The notes under the pieces were generated by a model. The model did not search any database, had not been told where the DNA came from, and was given only the letters and a program-made list of their open reading frames with translations. The translations under genes were made by a program, and so were the position numbers. Below are positions 37,149 to 44,869 of a stretch of 64,000 nt of DNA, piece after piece. Numbering within the stretch: the first letter of the stretch is position 1; each line of letters opens with the position of its first letter. The stretch is from Caballeronia sp. TF1N1 (lineage in GTDB: Bacteria; Pseudomonadota; Gammaproteobacteria; Burkholderiales; Burkholderiaceae), in the NCBI RefSeq assembly GCF_022878925.1, contig NZ_CP084626.1:2232001-2296000 (forward strand). Direction: 5' to 3'.

Positions 37149-37541
37149 ATGCCGCGACAGTTCCTAAGGTTCGCCGTAGCAGGCGGCATTGGCTTTTTTG
37201 TGGATTCTGGAGTGCTTTATCTAGCGCTCGCACTTGGAGCTGGACCCCGTGTTGGTCGCATCATTTCGTTTCTGTGTGCCGCATTTGTGACCTGGCAGAT
37301 CAATCGGCGAACGACTTTCGAGCGTGTCGAAGGCAAATCGGCTTTGCGCGAATGGTTCGATTACTTGCTGGCCATGTCGTTTGGCGGCGTGCTCAACTAC
37401 GCGAGTTACATGCTCACGCTGCACGTCTTGCCGCCGCAAGCATTTGCGCCGCTTGCCGCAGTTGCGGTCGGATCGATCGTCGGCATGTCCGTCAATTTCG
37501 CGACAGCCAAATTGTGGGTCTATCGCAAGACCAAGTTCTGA
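37149..37541 (+). CDS. gtrA: GtrA-family membrane protein
   Basis: The 130-residue protein has four membrane segments and opens FLRFAVAGGIGFFVDSG, the typical GtrA start; it ends FATAKLWVYRK. GtrA is thought to flip the lipid-linked sugar made by GtrB to the periplasm. The ATG is one base after the preceding stop. It is convergent with the acyltransferase gene, with only 8 bases between stops. Confidence 0.92.
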   Translation: MPRQFLRFAVAGGIGFFVDSGVLYLALALGAGPRVGRIISFLCAAFVTWQINRRTTFERVEGKSALREWFDYLLAMSFGGVLNYASYMLTLHVLPPQAFAPLAAVAVGSIVGMSVNFATAKLWVYRKTKF

Positions 37542-37549
37542 ACCCTTCA

Positions 37550-38779
37550 TTACGATGATTGACCTACGTTTATTGTCCTGGATGATTGCCTTGCCCGGCC
37601 GAGCGACTTACCAAGCGAGATAAATGGACGCTCCAAGCCAGCGTACGTCAGACTTGCCATCGTGCACAAGATGAGTGCGCACAAGAACAACGCAAGCCAG
37701 TAGTGAACCGAGCTTTGTGTTGCCCAAGCCCTGAACGGTTCATGCCAAAACAACAAAGTCATCGGAAGTCCCTGCAGCAAATAGATGCCGTAACTGATAT
37801 GACCCAGCCGCTCGGCTGATTTGAGCCGCAGCAGGCCAGCAAACGAAGCGCCATTAGCAATACAGAAGAAGGCAATGCCGACGAGTGCTATCTGCACAAC
37901 GCCGGCGTGTGTTCGCGCGAAACTGAACAAGAGCGCGATAGCAGCAACAGCGATCAGAGAAAGAAGTCTGTCGGACCGCTGAGGCACCAGGCCTTCAAAC
38001 TGCAGCGTCGCAGTCGCGATACCGCAAAAGAAAGCGGCGGGGAGGCACCAGAGCTCGGATTGCGTCGTGAGCATCAGCGCGAATGAAGCCGCCAGTCCTA
38101 TAAGGGCGAACGTCAAACGCAAGCCTGCTTTGACAAACAATGCCATGACGATGAGGGAGAAATAGAACCACCACTCGTATTTGATGCTCCACGTAACGCC
38201 CATGAGGATGAACACCGTCCAAGGAAATGCATTGACGGGAGGCATGTCGTCACTCAATCCGAAAGCAAGCCAACGCGACATGTGTTCGATGAGCGCAAGC
38301 GGCGCTTCGTGAAGGTGCCAGCCCGTGCGCCAGAAAACGATCGCAATCATCGCGATCACGGCAAACGTGTAGAGCGGCACGATGCGGAAAAATCGACCGA
38401 CATACAGTCCGCGCCAATTGGGTTGACCCGACGTCTTTAACAACCGCCCCCAGAAGAGATAGGCTGTGATCATGAAAAAGAACATGACTGCTACACCGCC
38501 TAACGGGCGGTAGAACAGGACGTCCGGCGCGACCCATCCGCCACCCGTGACATAGCTATGATTGATGATCCCGTGATAAAGCATGACAGAGATCGCGAGA
38601 AAGCCGCGCAACCCGTCAATGGTCGCTACACGGCGACCGCTCGTCTTCGTACCATCCACAAACTTGAAAATCGGCAATGAGAAAATCAGGCACAACGCTG
38701 TCAGTACGACCACAAAGGGAAGCAAGCTATAGAGAGACATCGGTTTGACTTTGGGCGATGTGAGACATACGGTAACCAT
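37550..38779 (-). CDS. Acyltransferase 3 family membrane protein
   Basis: The protein of about 409 residues has around ten membrane segments. After the first comes the family opening RVATIDGLRGFLAISVMLYH, with the conserved Arg and His, then YVGRFFRIVPLY. OafA/Exo-type members acetylate (or otherwise acylate) polysaccharide at the membrane, and here the O-antigen is the likely target. I use the ATG at 38779 because GGAG/GAGG lies 8 bases upstream; an ATG at 38740 would also leave the first membrane segment intact. It is a single-gene unit flanked by plus-strand genes. Confidence 0.9.
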   Translation of the reverse strand: MVTVCLTSPKVKPMSLYSLLPFVVVLTALCLIFSLPIFKFVDGTKTSGRRVATIDGLRGFLAISVMLYHGIINHSYVTGGGWVAPDVLFYRPLGGVAVMFFFMITAYLFWGRLLKTSGQPNWRGLYVGRFFRIVPLYTFAVIAMIAIVFWRTGWHLHEAPLALIEHMSRWLAFGLSDDMPPVNAFPWTVFILMGVTWSIKYEWWFYFSLIVMALFVKAGLRLTFALIGLAASFALMLTTQSELWCLPAAFFCGIATATLQFEGLVPQRSDRLLSLIAVAAIALLFSFARTHAGVVQIALVGIAFFCIANGASFAGLLRLKSAERLGHISYGIYLLQGLPMTLLFWHEPFRAWATQSSVHYWLALFLCALILCTMASLTYAGLERPFISLGKSLGRARQSSRTINVGQSS

Positions 38780-38966
38780 GAAAACCGCCTCTCCGACCGC
38801 TGGAGGCTTAAAATGCATAAGCCTGAACAGCCCCGGAAGGCTCCGCTAGCGCGTCGAATAGCTGTGAGTCCACACTTTCGAGCATTCGGATGGTAACAAA
38901 CTCGCACGACTTTCTTTTTTTTCTGCGTAAAGCTTCAGTGCGCAAATCATTCTTACCGTTCTGCCA

Positions 38967-39602
38967 ATGCCCAAGAAACCACACGAGCCGACAGGCTCAT
39001 CGCACCCGGAATGTTTGCCGGTCTCGCCGCACGAACGACGTGCCCGTTCTCGTCACTCAGGTGCAATCATTTGGTTCACCGGACTTTCGGGAGCCGGAAA
39101 ATCGACCCTTTCGACGCATCTGGAACGGCGCTTGTTCGATGACGGCTACCAAGTTGTCGTCCTTGACGGCGATGACTTGCGGACCGATTTAAATGTTGAC
39201 TTGGGATTTTCGAAAGAAGACCGATCCGAGAACGTACGGCGAGTAGGCGCCGTGGCGCGGTTCCTTGCCGAACGAGGTGCGGTTGTCATAGCGTCATTGA
39301 TTTCGCCCTTCGAAGAGGATCGCGCCCGTGCGCGCGAAGCCACGCGCACGCCGTTTCGGCTCGTCTATATTTGCGCCAGTCTTGAGCTTTGCCGTCAGCG
39401 CGATCCCAAGGGGTATTATGCCGACGTCAACGCTGGCCGCGTAGCGCAGTTCACCGGTGTTAGCTCACCGTACGAGGTACCTGTCGCCCCCGATTTAATA
39501 CTGGAGACGGGCCAACTGTCAGTTGCTGCCTGTGTCGATGAACTCATGCGACTGGTCACCGACACAGCACCTCTTATGCAACAGACACCGTCTGCTCCGT
39601 GA
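38967..39602 (+). CDS. cysC: Adenylylsulfate (APS) kinase
   Basis: The 211-residue kinase makes 3'-phosphoadenylylsulfate (PAPS) from APS and ATP. It has a Walker A (GLSGAGKS, 39-46), DGDDLR (67-72), and FSKEDRSENVRR (81-92), which are key APS kinase motifs; the DPKGYYADVNAG lid-like segment is also present. The first 30 residues are an unconserved extension. PAPS is the donor for the sulfotransferase encoded 20 bases downstream, so this is a dedicated donor supply and not part of general cysteine synthesis. No cysD or cysN is in view, so APS must come from elsewhere. Confidence 0.95.
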   Translation: MPKKPHEPTGSSHPECLPVSPHERRARSRHSGAIIWFTGLSGAGKSTLSTHLERRLFDDGYQVVVLDGDDLRTDLNVDLGFSKEDRSENVRRVGAVARFLAERGAVVIASLISPFEEDRARAREATRTPFRLVYICASLELCRQRDPKGYYADVNAGRVAQFTGVSSPYEVPVAPDLILETGQLSVAACVDELMRLVTDTAPLMQQTPSAP

Positions 39603-39622
39603 TCATTTTTGGATAACAAACG

Positions 39623-40438
39623 ATGTTTATACTCTTTGGCTCCCCTCGCTCCGGCACTACGCTTCTGAAGGAAAGCCTCAATCTCCATCCAGAGATTATT
39701 ATTCCGTTTCAGACGACGTTTATTAGCGCGGTCGCCCACATCATGGGCTCCATGAGCGACTGGAGCAAATCGCGCGCGTTGGTGGCGCAGTTCATCACAT
39801 CGACAGACGACTTTGCCTCCACACTCGCTCCGCATATCAGTGCAGAAGAAGTCTACTCGGCTTTGAACAGCGCGGCACCTACCGTCGCCGGTGTGCTCAA
39901 TGCCATCTATTCAAAAATTGCAGAGAATAATGGAAAGAGCGTAGCGGGCGACAAGACACCGGACGACCTGCTCTCCATTCGCAAGTTAGAGGAAGTCGGT
40001 CTTCTCGGCTCCGACATTAAATTTCTTCATATCGTCCGCGACGTGCGGGGAATCATCTCCTCACTGCACAACGTGAGTTGGTCGCCGCCAGGCATCGAGG
40101 AATATTTCCCTCGCCTATGGAACTACACAAACCTGCATCTTCATCGCGCGATGGCGAGCAAGCCCAATTACCTTTTGGTGCGCTATGAAGATCTTGTGGC
40201 CAATCCGCGTGAAGCACTAACGCGCTGCACCGAACTGCTCGGCTTGCCCTTTGACGAACGGATGCTCGATCATGCCTCACGCGCTCCCGTCTTGCGACAC
40301 GATCAAAGTCATCAGAACTTGTCGCTGCCTTTTCAGCCAGAGCGCGCCAATTCGTGGGAGAAGACGCTCAGCCCAGAGATCGTGCGGCACTGCCGCGACA
40401 CGTCCGGTGAAGCAATGCGGGTTTTCGGCTATCTCTAA
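39623..40438 (+). CDS. PAPS-dependent sulfotransferase
   Basis: The 271-residue protein carries the 5'-phosphosulfate loop near its N-terminus (FGSPRSGTTLLKESL, 5-19) and a 3'-phosphate binding region (HIVRDVRGIISS, 136-147), with Arg139 and Ser146/147 as the expected contacts. No signal peptide or membrane segment is present, so it acts in the cytoplasm, before export of the glycan. It follows cysC on the same strand and is convergent with the second manC. Sulfation of an O-antigen sugar is the most likely role, because all its neighbours are O-antigen genes; a lipid acceptor cannot be excluded. Confidence 0.92.
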   Translation: MFILFGSPRSGTTLLKESLNLHPEIIIPFQTTFISAVAHIMGSMSDWSKSRALVAQFITSTDDFASTLAPHISAEEVYSALNSAAPTVAGVLNAIYSKIAENNGKSVAGDKTPDDLLSIRKLEEVGLLGSDIKFLHIVRDVRGIISSLHNVSWSPPGIEEYFPRLWNYTNLHLHRAMASKPNYLLVRYEDLVANPREALTRCTELLGLPFDERMLDHASRAPVLRHDQSHQNLSLPFQPERANSWEKTLSPEIVRHCRDTSGEAMRVFGYL

Positions 40439-40474
40439 CTGTCAACGCTGCACCATGGGCGAAAGCCGGCTGAA

Positions 40475-41977
40475 TCAACCTTCGCGTCTTCGCCCATAGT
40501 GGTCTTCGAACCGGACGATATCGTCTTCGCCGAGGTAAGTTCCCGATTGAACTTCGATCATCGCGAGCGGAATTTTCCCCGGATTTTTTAAGCGATGGAC
40601 TTGGCCTAGCGGGATATGAGTGGACTGATTCTCGGACAGTAAAAATGTCTCATCGCCACGCGTGACGAGCGCGGTGCCGCTCACTACGATCCAATGTTCT
40701 GCCCGATGGTGATGCATCTGCAATGACAATTCCGCGCCAGGATTGACGACAATACGCTTGACCTGAAATCGTGGGTCCGCATCGATTGAATCGTAGTAAC
40801 CCCACGGGCGATGGACCTTGCGATGATGTGCGGCCTCTCGGCCATCATTCGCTTTAATACGCGCGACGATGTGCTTAACCCGCTGTACTTCGGAAGTCTT
40901 TGCAACCAGAATGGCGTCCGGCGTCTCAACAACAATCAGATTGTCTGTTCCCACGCACGCTATCAGTCGTCCTTCAGAATGCGCGAATGTATTGACTGCG
41001 CCTTCGAACAAGGCGCGGCCGCGGGCAACGTTGCCTTCATCGTCTTTTGGTGAAAGCGCCCAGACCGCGTCCCATGAACCTACATCGGACCAACCGGCAT
41101 TCAAAGGCACTACTACGCCACGCGCCGGAGAGACTGGACCATTCAGATGCTCCATAACGGCGAAATCGATGGAGTCCGACGGGCTGCTCAGAAATGCATC
41201 GGCGTCAAGGCGCAAGAAGTCCTTGTCTTGGTGTGCTGCGTCCACTGATTTACAAGCCGCTTCTGCAATCCTAGGGGCGAACTGTGCGATCAATTTAAGC
41301 CATACCGATGCGCGTACGACGAAAATGCCGCTGTTCCAAAGATACTCGCCTGATCCGACGTAACGTTCAGCGGTTTCTAGATCCGGCTTCTCGAAGAACG
41401 CCTCCAGCCAGTAACAGCCGCTCTTGCCAACCTCAGTCGACGCCTTGATATAACCGTAGCCCGTATCGGGCCGCGTGGGGACGATACCGAATGTGACGAC
41501 ATTTCCGCCCTCAGCTTGCGACACTGCAACCGACACGGCTTCACAGAACGCCGACAAATCCGGTATGACATGATCCGCAGGCATCACAAGCATGATAGCG
41601 TCACCCCCGTCCTTGGTCAGTGAGCGAGCTGCGCTGGTCAGTGCCGGCGCTGTATTTCTGCCAGCTGGCTCAAGCATAATCCGGCTCCGCCGACCTGTGC
41701 GACGCAGTTGCTCGGCCGTTGTAAAGCGATGTTCCTCTCCGCAGACGACAACAAGCTCGCGCGCCATTGGATGAACAGATTCAAGCGCGTCCAGACGACG
41801 CGCTGTTGCCTGAAGGAGAGAATCGTCGCTAAACAGTCCGATTAACTGCTTCGGAAAGTGCTCGCGCGAGAGAGGCCAAAGGCGCGTGCCCGAACCGCCA
41901 GCCAAGATGACCGAGGTTATCGGCAGGCCGTTGTTGATACTTTCGGTATCGCCTTTAGAGGAAGTAGTGTGTGTCAT
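40475..41977 (-). CDS. manC: Bifunctional mannose-6-phosphate isomerase / mannose-1-phosphate guanylyltransferase (second copy)
   Basis: The 500-residue paralogue of the enzyme at 16.6-18.1 kb has both domains: [22 protein letters not shown] (from residue 23) and QMHHHRAEHWIVVSGTA in the C-terminal cupin. Codon use is visibly less GC-rich than in the first copy, and the proteins differ throughout, so this is not a recent duplication inside the window. It ends the minus-strand operon that begins with the second wzt. No gmd or fcl is near it, so the O-antigen probably uses mannose itself or shares Gmd/Fcl with the EPS locus. Confidence 0.96.
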   Translation of the reverse strand: MTHTTSSKGDTESINNGLPITSVILAGGSGTRLWPLSREHFPKQLIGLFSDDSLLQATARRLDALESVHPMARELVVVCGEEHRFTTAEQLRRTGRRSRIMLEPAGRNTAPALTSAARSLTKDGGDAIMLVMPADHVIPDLSAFCEAVSVAVSQAEGGNVVTFGIVPTRPDTGYGYIKASTEVGKSGCYWLEAFFEKPDLETAERYVGSGEYLWNSGIFVVRASVWLKLIAQFAPRIAEAACKSVDAAHQDKDFLRLDADAFLSSPSDSIDFAVMEHLNGPVSPARGVVVPLNAGWSDVGSWDAVWALSPKDDEGNVARGRALFEGAVNTFAHSEGRLIACVGTDNLIVVETPDAILVAKTSEVQRVKHIVARIKANDGREAAHHRKVHRPWGYYDSIDADPRFQVKRIVVNPGAELSLQMHHHRAEHWIVVSGTALVTRGDETFLLSENQSTHIPLGQVHRLKNPGKIPLAMIEVQSGTYLGEDDIVRFEDHYGRRREG

Positions 41978-42003
41978 CGCTATTATCCGTCGATACTCGA
42001 AGC

Positions 42004-42969
42004 CTAGACCGTTACCGCCGCGCGGAATGCAGTGGCGTTTCGTGCATTGGCGGCATATTCATAGAAGGCTCCACGAGTCGGGAACGCTGGCAAGATTGTC
42101 TGGAAAAAGGCCAAGAGTTCCGTGAACTGTTTGTTCCGCAAGAAGGTCAAGAACGCGCCCAAATCGTGTTCATTCAAGCCTGCCGAAAACAGTCGCGGCC
42201 CTGAGTCAAACAAGGCTTGCGCCGTAACAGCGGCGATTTCGACTCGTACTTTGGCGAGATCTTCTTTGATGGTGTTGCGCTCGTGAACTCGATAGACGAT
42301 ATGTTCCTGCTCGAGATCGAGATGAACAGAGCTGTGAGCAAAGGCGTACATCAGAAAGTCAAGATCGTGACAGTAGCGCAAAGGTTGAAAGCCGCCTGCC
42401 ACGGTCCATAGCGACCTTGCGAACACCATGTTTGATGTTGTCGTAACGAAGTTCTCATTCATCAGCGCAAGCTGAGGCAGCTGCGTGTTGGCCAGAAACT
42501 GGCGGGCACGCGCAAGCCAGTCTATCGTGACGCCTGTCTTCAGGGACACACCGTCGTCATCCATAATGCCCACTGCGCCTGCGATCAGGCCCACACCAGG
42601 ACTTTCGTTTATTACGCTTCGACAACGTGCAAGCTTGGTCGCGGCAAATGCATCGTCCGAATTAAGTACAGCGACATATTCACCACGGCTAATGCTAATT
42701 GCTCGATTCAACGTATTATGTGCGCCCGCGTTTTCCTGCTTATAAACGCGCGCGCAAGCCATTTTCGCTAGCGTGTGCTGAGCGATCTCAAACCCGTTGT
42801 CCGAAGAGCCATCGTCGATCAGAATGACCTCATCCGCTGGCGATGACTGAGAGATAACGCTTTCGAGAGCGGCTTCGATGTAACGTGCGTGATTGTATAG
42901 CGGCACCACAACCGAAATGGTTGGTGTCGTAGGGTTTGCGTTGACGCGTCGTGACTTGAAGATTGCCAT
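42004..42969 (-). CDS. Glycosyltransferase family 2
   Basis: The 321-residue protein has ISVVVPLYNHARYIEAALESV (from about residue 18), ILIDDGSSDNG, and the VLNSDDAF motif carrying the Asp pair that binds the nucleotide-sugar metal. AAGGA just upstream decides for the ATG at 42969. It lies 26 bases before manC and 41 bases after the acetyltransferase gene in the same direction. The donor could be GDP-mannose, given its neighbour, but this is inference. Confidence 0.88.
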   Translation of the reverse strand: MAIFKSRRVNANPTTPTISVVVPLYNHARYIEAALESVISQSSPADEVILIDDGSSDNGFEIAQHTLAKMACARVYKQENAGAHNTLNRAISISRGEYVAVLNSDDAFAATKLARCRSVINESPGVGLIAGAVGIMDDDGVSLKTGVTIDWLARARQFLANTQLPQLALMNENFVTTTSNMVFARSLWTVAGGFQPLRYCHDLDFLMYAFAHSSVHLDLEQEHIVYRVHERNTIKEDLAKVRVEIAAVTAQALFDSGPRLFSAGLNEHDLGAFLTFLRNKQFTELLAFFQTILPAFPTRGAFYEYAANARNATAFRAAVTV

Positions 42970-43010
42970 GTTCCTTATTCGCAAAAAGACCGCCGGACGA
43001 TAAGAACTAT

Positions 43011-43589
43011 CTATTGAATGTCCGTATCAAAGAAGGGGAAATAGCGGGACTTATAGCGTAAATCCCGTGAGCGCTCTTTTACAAATCGCGCCGGGTTTCC
43101 CGCGACAATGGTGTAAGGCTCGACGTCACGCGTCACGACGGCTCCAGCGCCCACAACTGCACCCTCGCCAACTCTCACTCCCGGACATATGATCGCGCGG
43201 GCACCGATCCATGCATGATCCTCGATGACGACCGGCTTACAAAGGCATACGAAGTCTGGGTTTTGTGGATCATGCGTGAGAGTTTGGATCAACGTGTAGT
43301 GCGAAACGTTGACGTTATTGCCGATGGTCAGAGGCACGCGACCATCGAGGTATGTATAGCGGTTGATGACCGTGTTGTTGCCAATCGAGATATGGTAGCC
43401 CGTGACGAAGCATCCCATTGCAATGCTTGAGTTCGCCCCTAGCCGAACCTGGCAGAAGCGGCGCAAGAAGCTGTGGCGGATACCATATGGCATGTAGTTC
43501 ATAAATAGATGATTGCCGAGGTAAAAGCACACTGCTGGCTTGAAACGCCACCGGATGAAGCGATAAAACGCTTTCAGGGCACCGGTCAT
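43011..43589 (-). CDS. Left-handed beta-helix acetyltransferase
   Basis: The 192-residue protein has hexapeptide-repeat turns (ISIGNNTVINRYT, LTIGNNVNVSHYT), the catalytic-type His in QTLTHDPQN, and the usual end VVIEDHAWIGARAIICPGVRVGEGAVVGAGAVVT (seen here as adjoining segments) followed by VAGNPARFV. The family transfers acetyl groups to sugars or nucleotide sugars. It starts 3 bases after the preceding glycosyltransferase stop. O-acetylation of the O-antigen in the cytoplasm is likely. Confidence 0.88.
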   Translation of the reverse strand: MTGALKAFYRFIRWRFKPAVCFYLGNHLFMNYMPYGIRHSFLRRFCQVRLGANSSIAMGCFVTGYHISIGNNTVINRYTYLDGRVPLTIGNNVNVSHYTLIQTLTHDPQNPDFVCLCKPVVIEDHAWIGARAIICPGVRVGEGAVVGAGAVVTRDVEPYTIVAGNPARFVKERSRDLRYKSRYFPFFDTDIQ

Positions 43590-43592
43590 AAT

Positions 43593-44840
43593 TCATTTGC
43601 CTTTTCGGTCAGCCGTGCGCCCCATGCGCACCACATCTTCGATGATTTGCTCGTACTGTCGGACAATTGCCGAGAAGTTGAAGCGTTCGTAGATCTTTGC
43701 TCGTCCGGCGGCCCCCTTCGATTGCCATGTCTCCCGATTGCTTGCCATTTCGTTCATGGCCTGCGCTAGCTTTGAAGCGACGCCATATTCACGCGGACTA
43801 TAGGCAAGTTCGTCGAGCAGCACAGAGTTGAGTTCGGTCGTGTCACCATACTCGTTTGGAATCAAAATGCCGATGTCATTGCCTTCTATGACTTCCGCCG
43901 ACGCGCCGGTATTCGTCAAAATCATGGGTTTCCCATAAAACATAGCCTCGTTCATGGCGATGCTCCAACCTTCAATGAATGACGGAAGCAGGAAGGCGTC
44001 AGCGACGCGATGCACGTCTTCAACGTCGGAAAAATAGCCTGGCATGAGCATGTGCTTTTCAAGGCCATGCTCTACCAAGTAAAGCTTTAGCGCTTCAACG
44101 TGCGGCGGGTACACTACGTTCCCGACACATAGAATCTTGATGTCGTCGCGCTGCTTCAATAGATGTTTCATCGCGTCGGCCATCACGTAATGGCCTTTGT
44201 GCAAATTGTAAGACGCAATGTTGGCGAAAACGTAATCTGTTTCGGCCAACCCTAGTTCAGCGCGCGTAAGTTTGACGGGCTTTTGCTCACGTGCCTCATG
44301 CTCGGAAATGATGAGGCCGTTAGGCACGGTGATTACTTTGCTCGCCGTCACGCCTAGATTCTGCACCGCATAACAGGTTGCGTTCTGCGACACAGACACG
44401 TAACGATCGACGAATCGGTCATTCTCAGCAAATGATCGCGCTTGCTCGGTCGAGAAGAATGCATACACGTTATGGATAAACGTGATGTTTGGTATCTGGC
44501 GTTCGGCGAAAAGTGAATAGCCAACGTTGGAAAAATGCGACATCGAGACGTCGATGTAAAAATCATTCAACGTCTTCCGATATACATCGATTGCATTATT
44601 AGCCGGTAGACCGATTACACGCAGTCCTGCCTCCCTGGCAACGCTTCCCAAGTGGCCGACCTTCCCGGGTGTGACGATGGTGACATCGAAACGCGCCCGA
44701 TCAAATGCCAGCGCCGAGTCAAGCACGACCTTTTCCAGGCCGCCCTTGTCGAACGACGCCAGTTCGATCAACACATTCAGCTTGCCGTTGTTCGGACGAA
44801 CTGTCGATTTCCGAAAAAACGATAATAAGGATTGCAACAT
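43593..44840 (-). CDS. Glycosyltransferase family 4
   Basis: The 415-residue GT-B protein has an acceptor-side Gly-rich loop (SFDKGGLEKVVLD, about 29-41), the donor-domain opening FANIASYNLHKGHYV, and the EX7E pair E290/E298 (FIEGWSIAMNEAMF). It begins 29 bases after the large fusion gene. It should add a sugar to the O-antigen chain at the cytoplasmic face; sugar and linkage are unknown. Confidence 0.9.
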   Translation of the reverse strand: MLQSLLSFFRKSTVRPNNGKLNVLIELASFDKGGLEKVVLDSALAFDRARFDVTIVTPGKVGHLGSVAREAGLRVIGLPANNAIDVYRKTLNDFYIDVSMSHFSNVGYSLFAERQIPNITFIHNVYAFFSTEQARSFAENDRFVDRYVSVSQNATCYAVQNLGVTASKVITVPNGLIISEHEAREQKPVKLTRAELGLAETDYVFANIASYNLHKGHYVMADAMKHLLKQRDDIKILCVGNVVYPPHVEALKLYLVEHGLEKHMLMPGYFSDVEDVHRVADAFLLPSFIEGWSIAMNEAMFYGKPMILTNTGASAEVIEGNDIGILIPNEYGDTTELNSVLLDELAYSPREYGVASKLAQAMNEMASNRETWQSKGAAGRAKIYERFNFSAIVRQYEQIIEDVVRMGRTADRKGK

Positions 44841-44869
44841 ATCTGTGTATTTAATGGCGGGACCGTGCT

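Noticed and set aside
33847..37541. Phage-derived serotype-converting island
   Set aside because: The gtr-like logic is there, but no integrase, attachment repeat or phage gene was found around it.
40455..40497. Inverted repeat ATGGGCGAA / TTCGCCCAT with a 25-base loop, considered as a terminator
   Set aside because: The loop is long, the right arm lies in the end of the manC coding sequence and there is no U-run.
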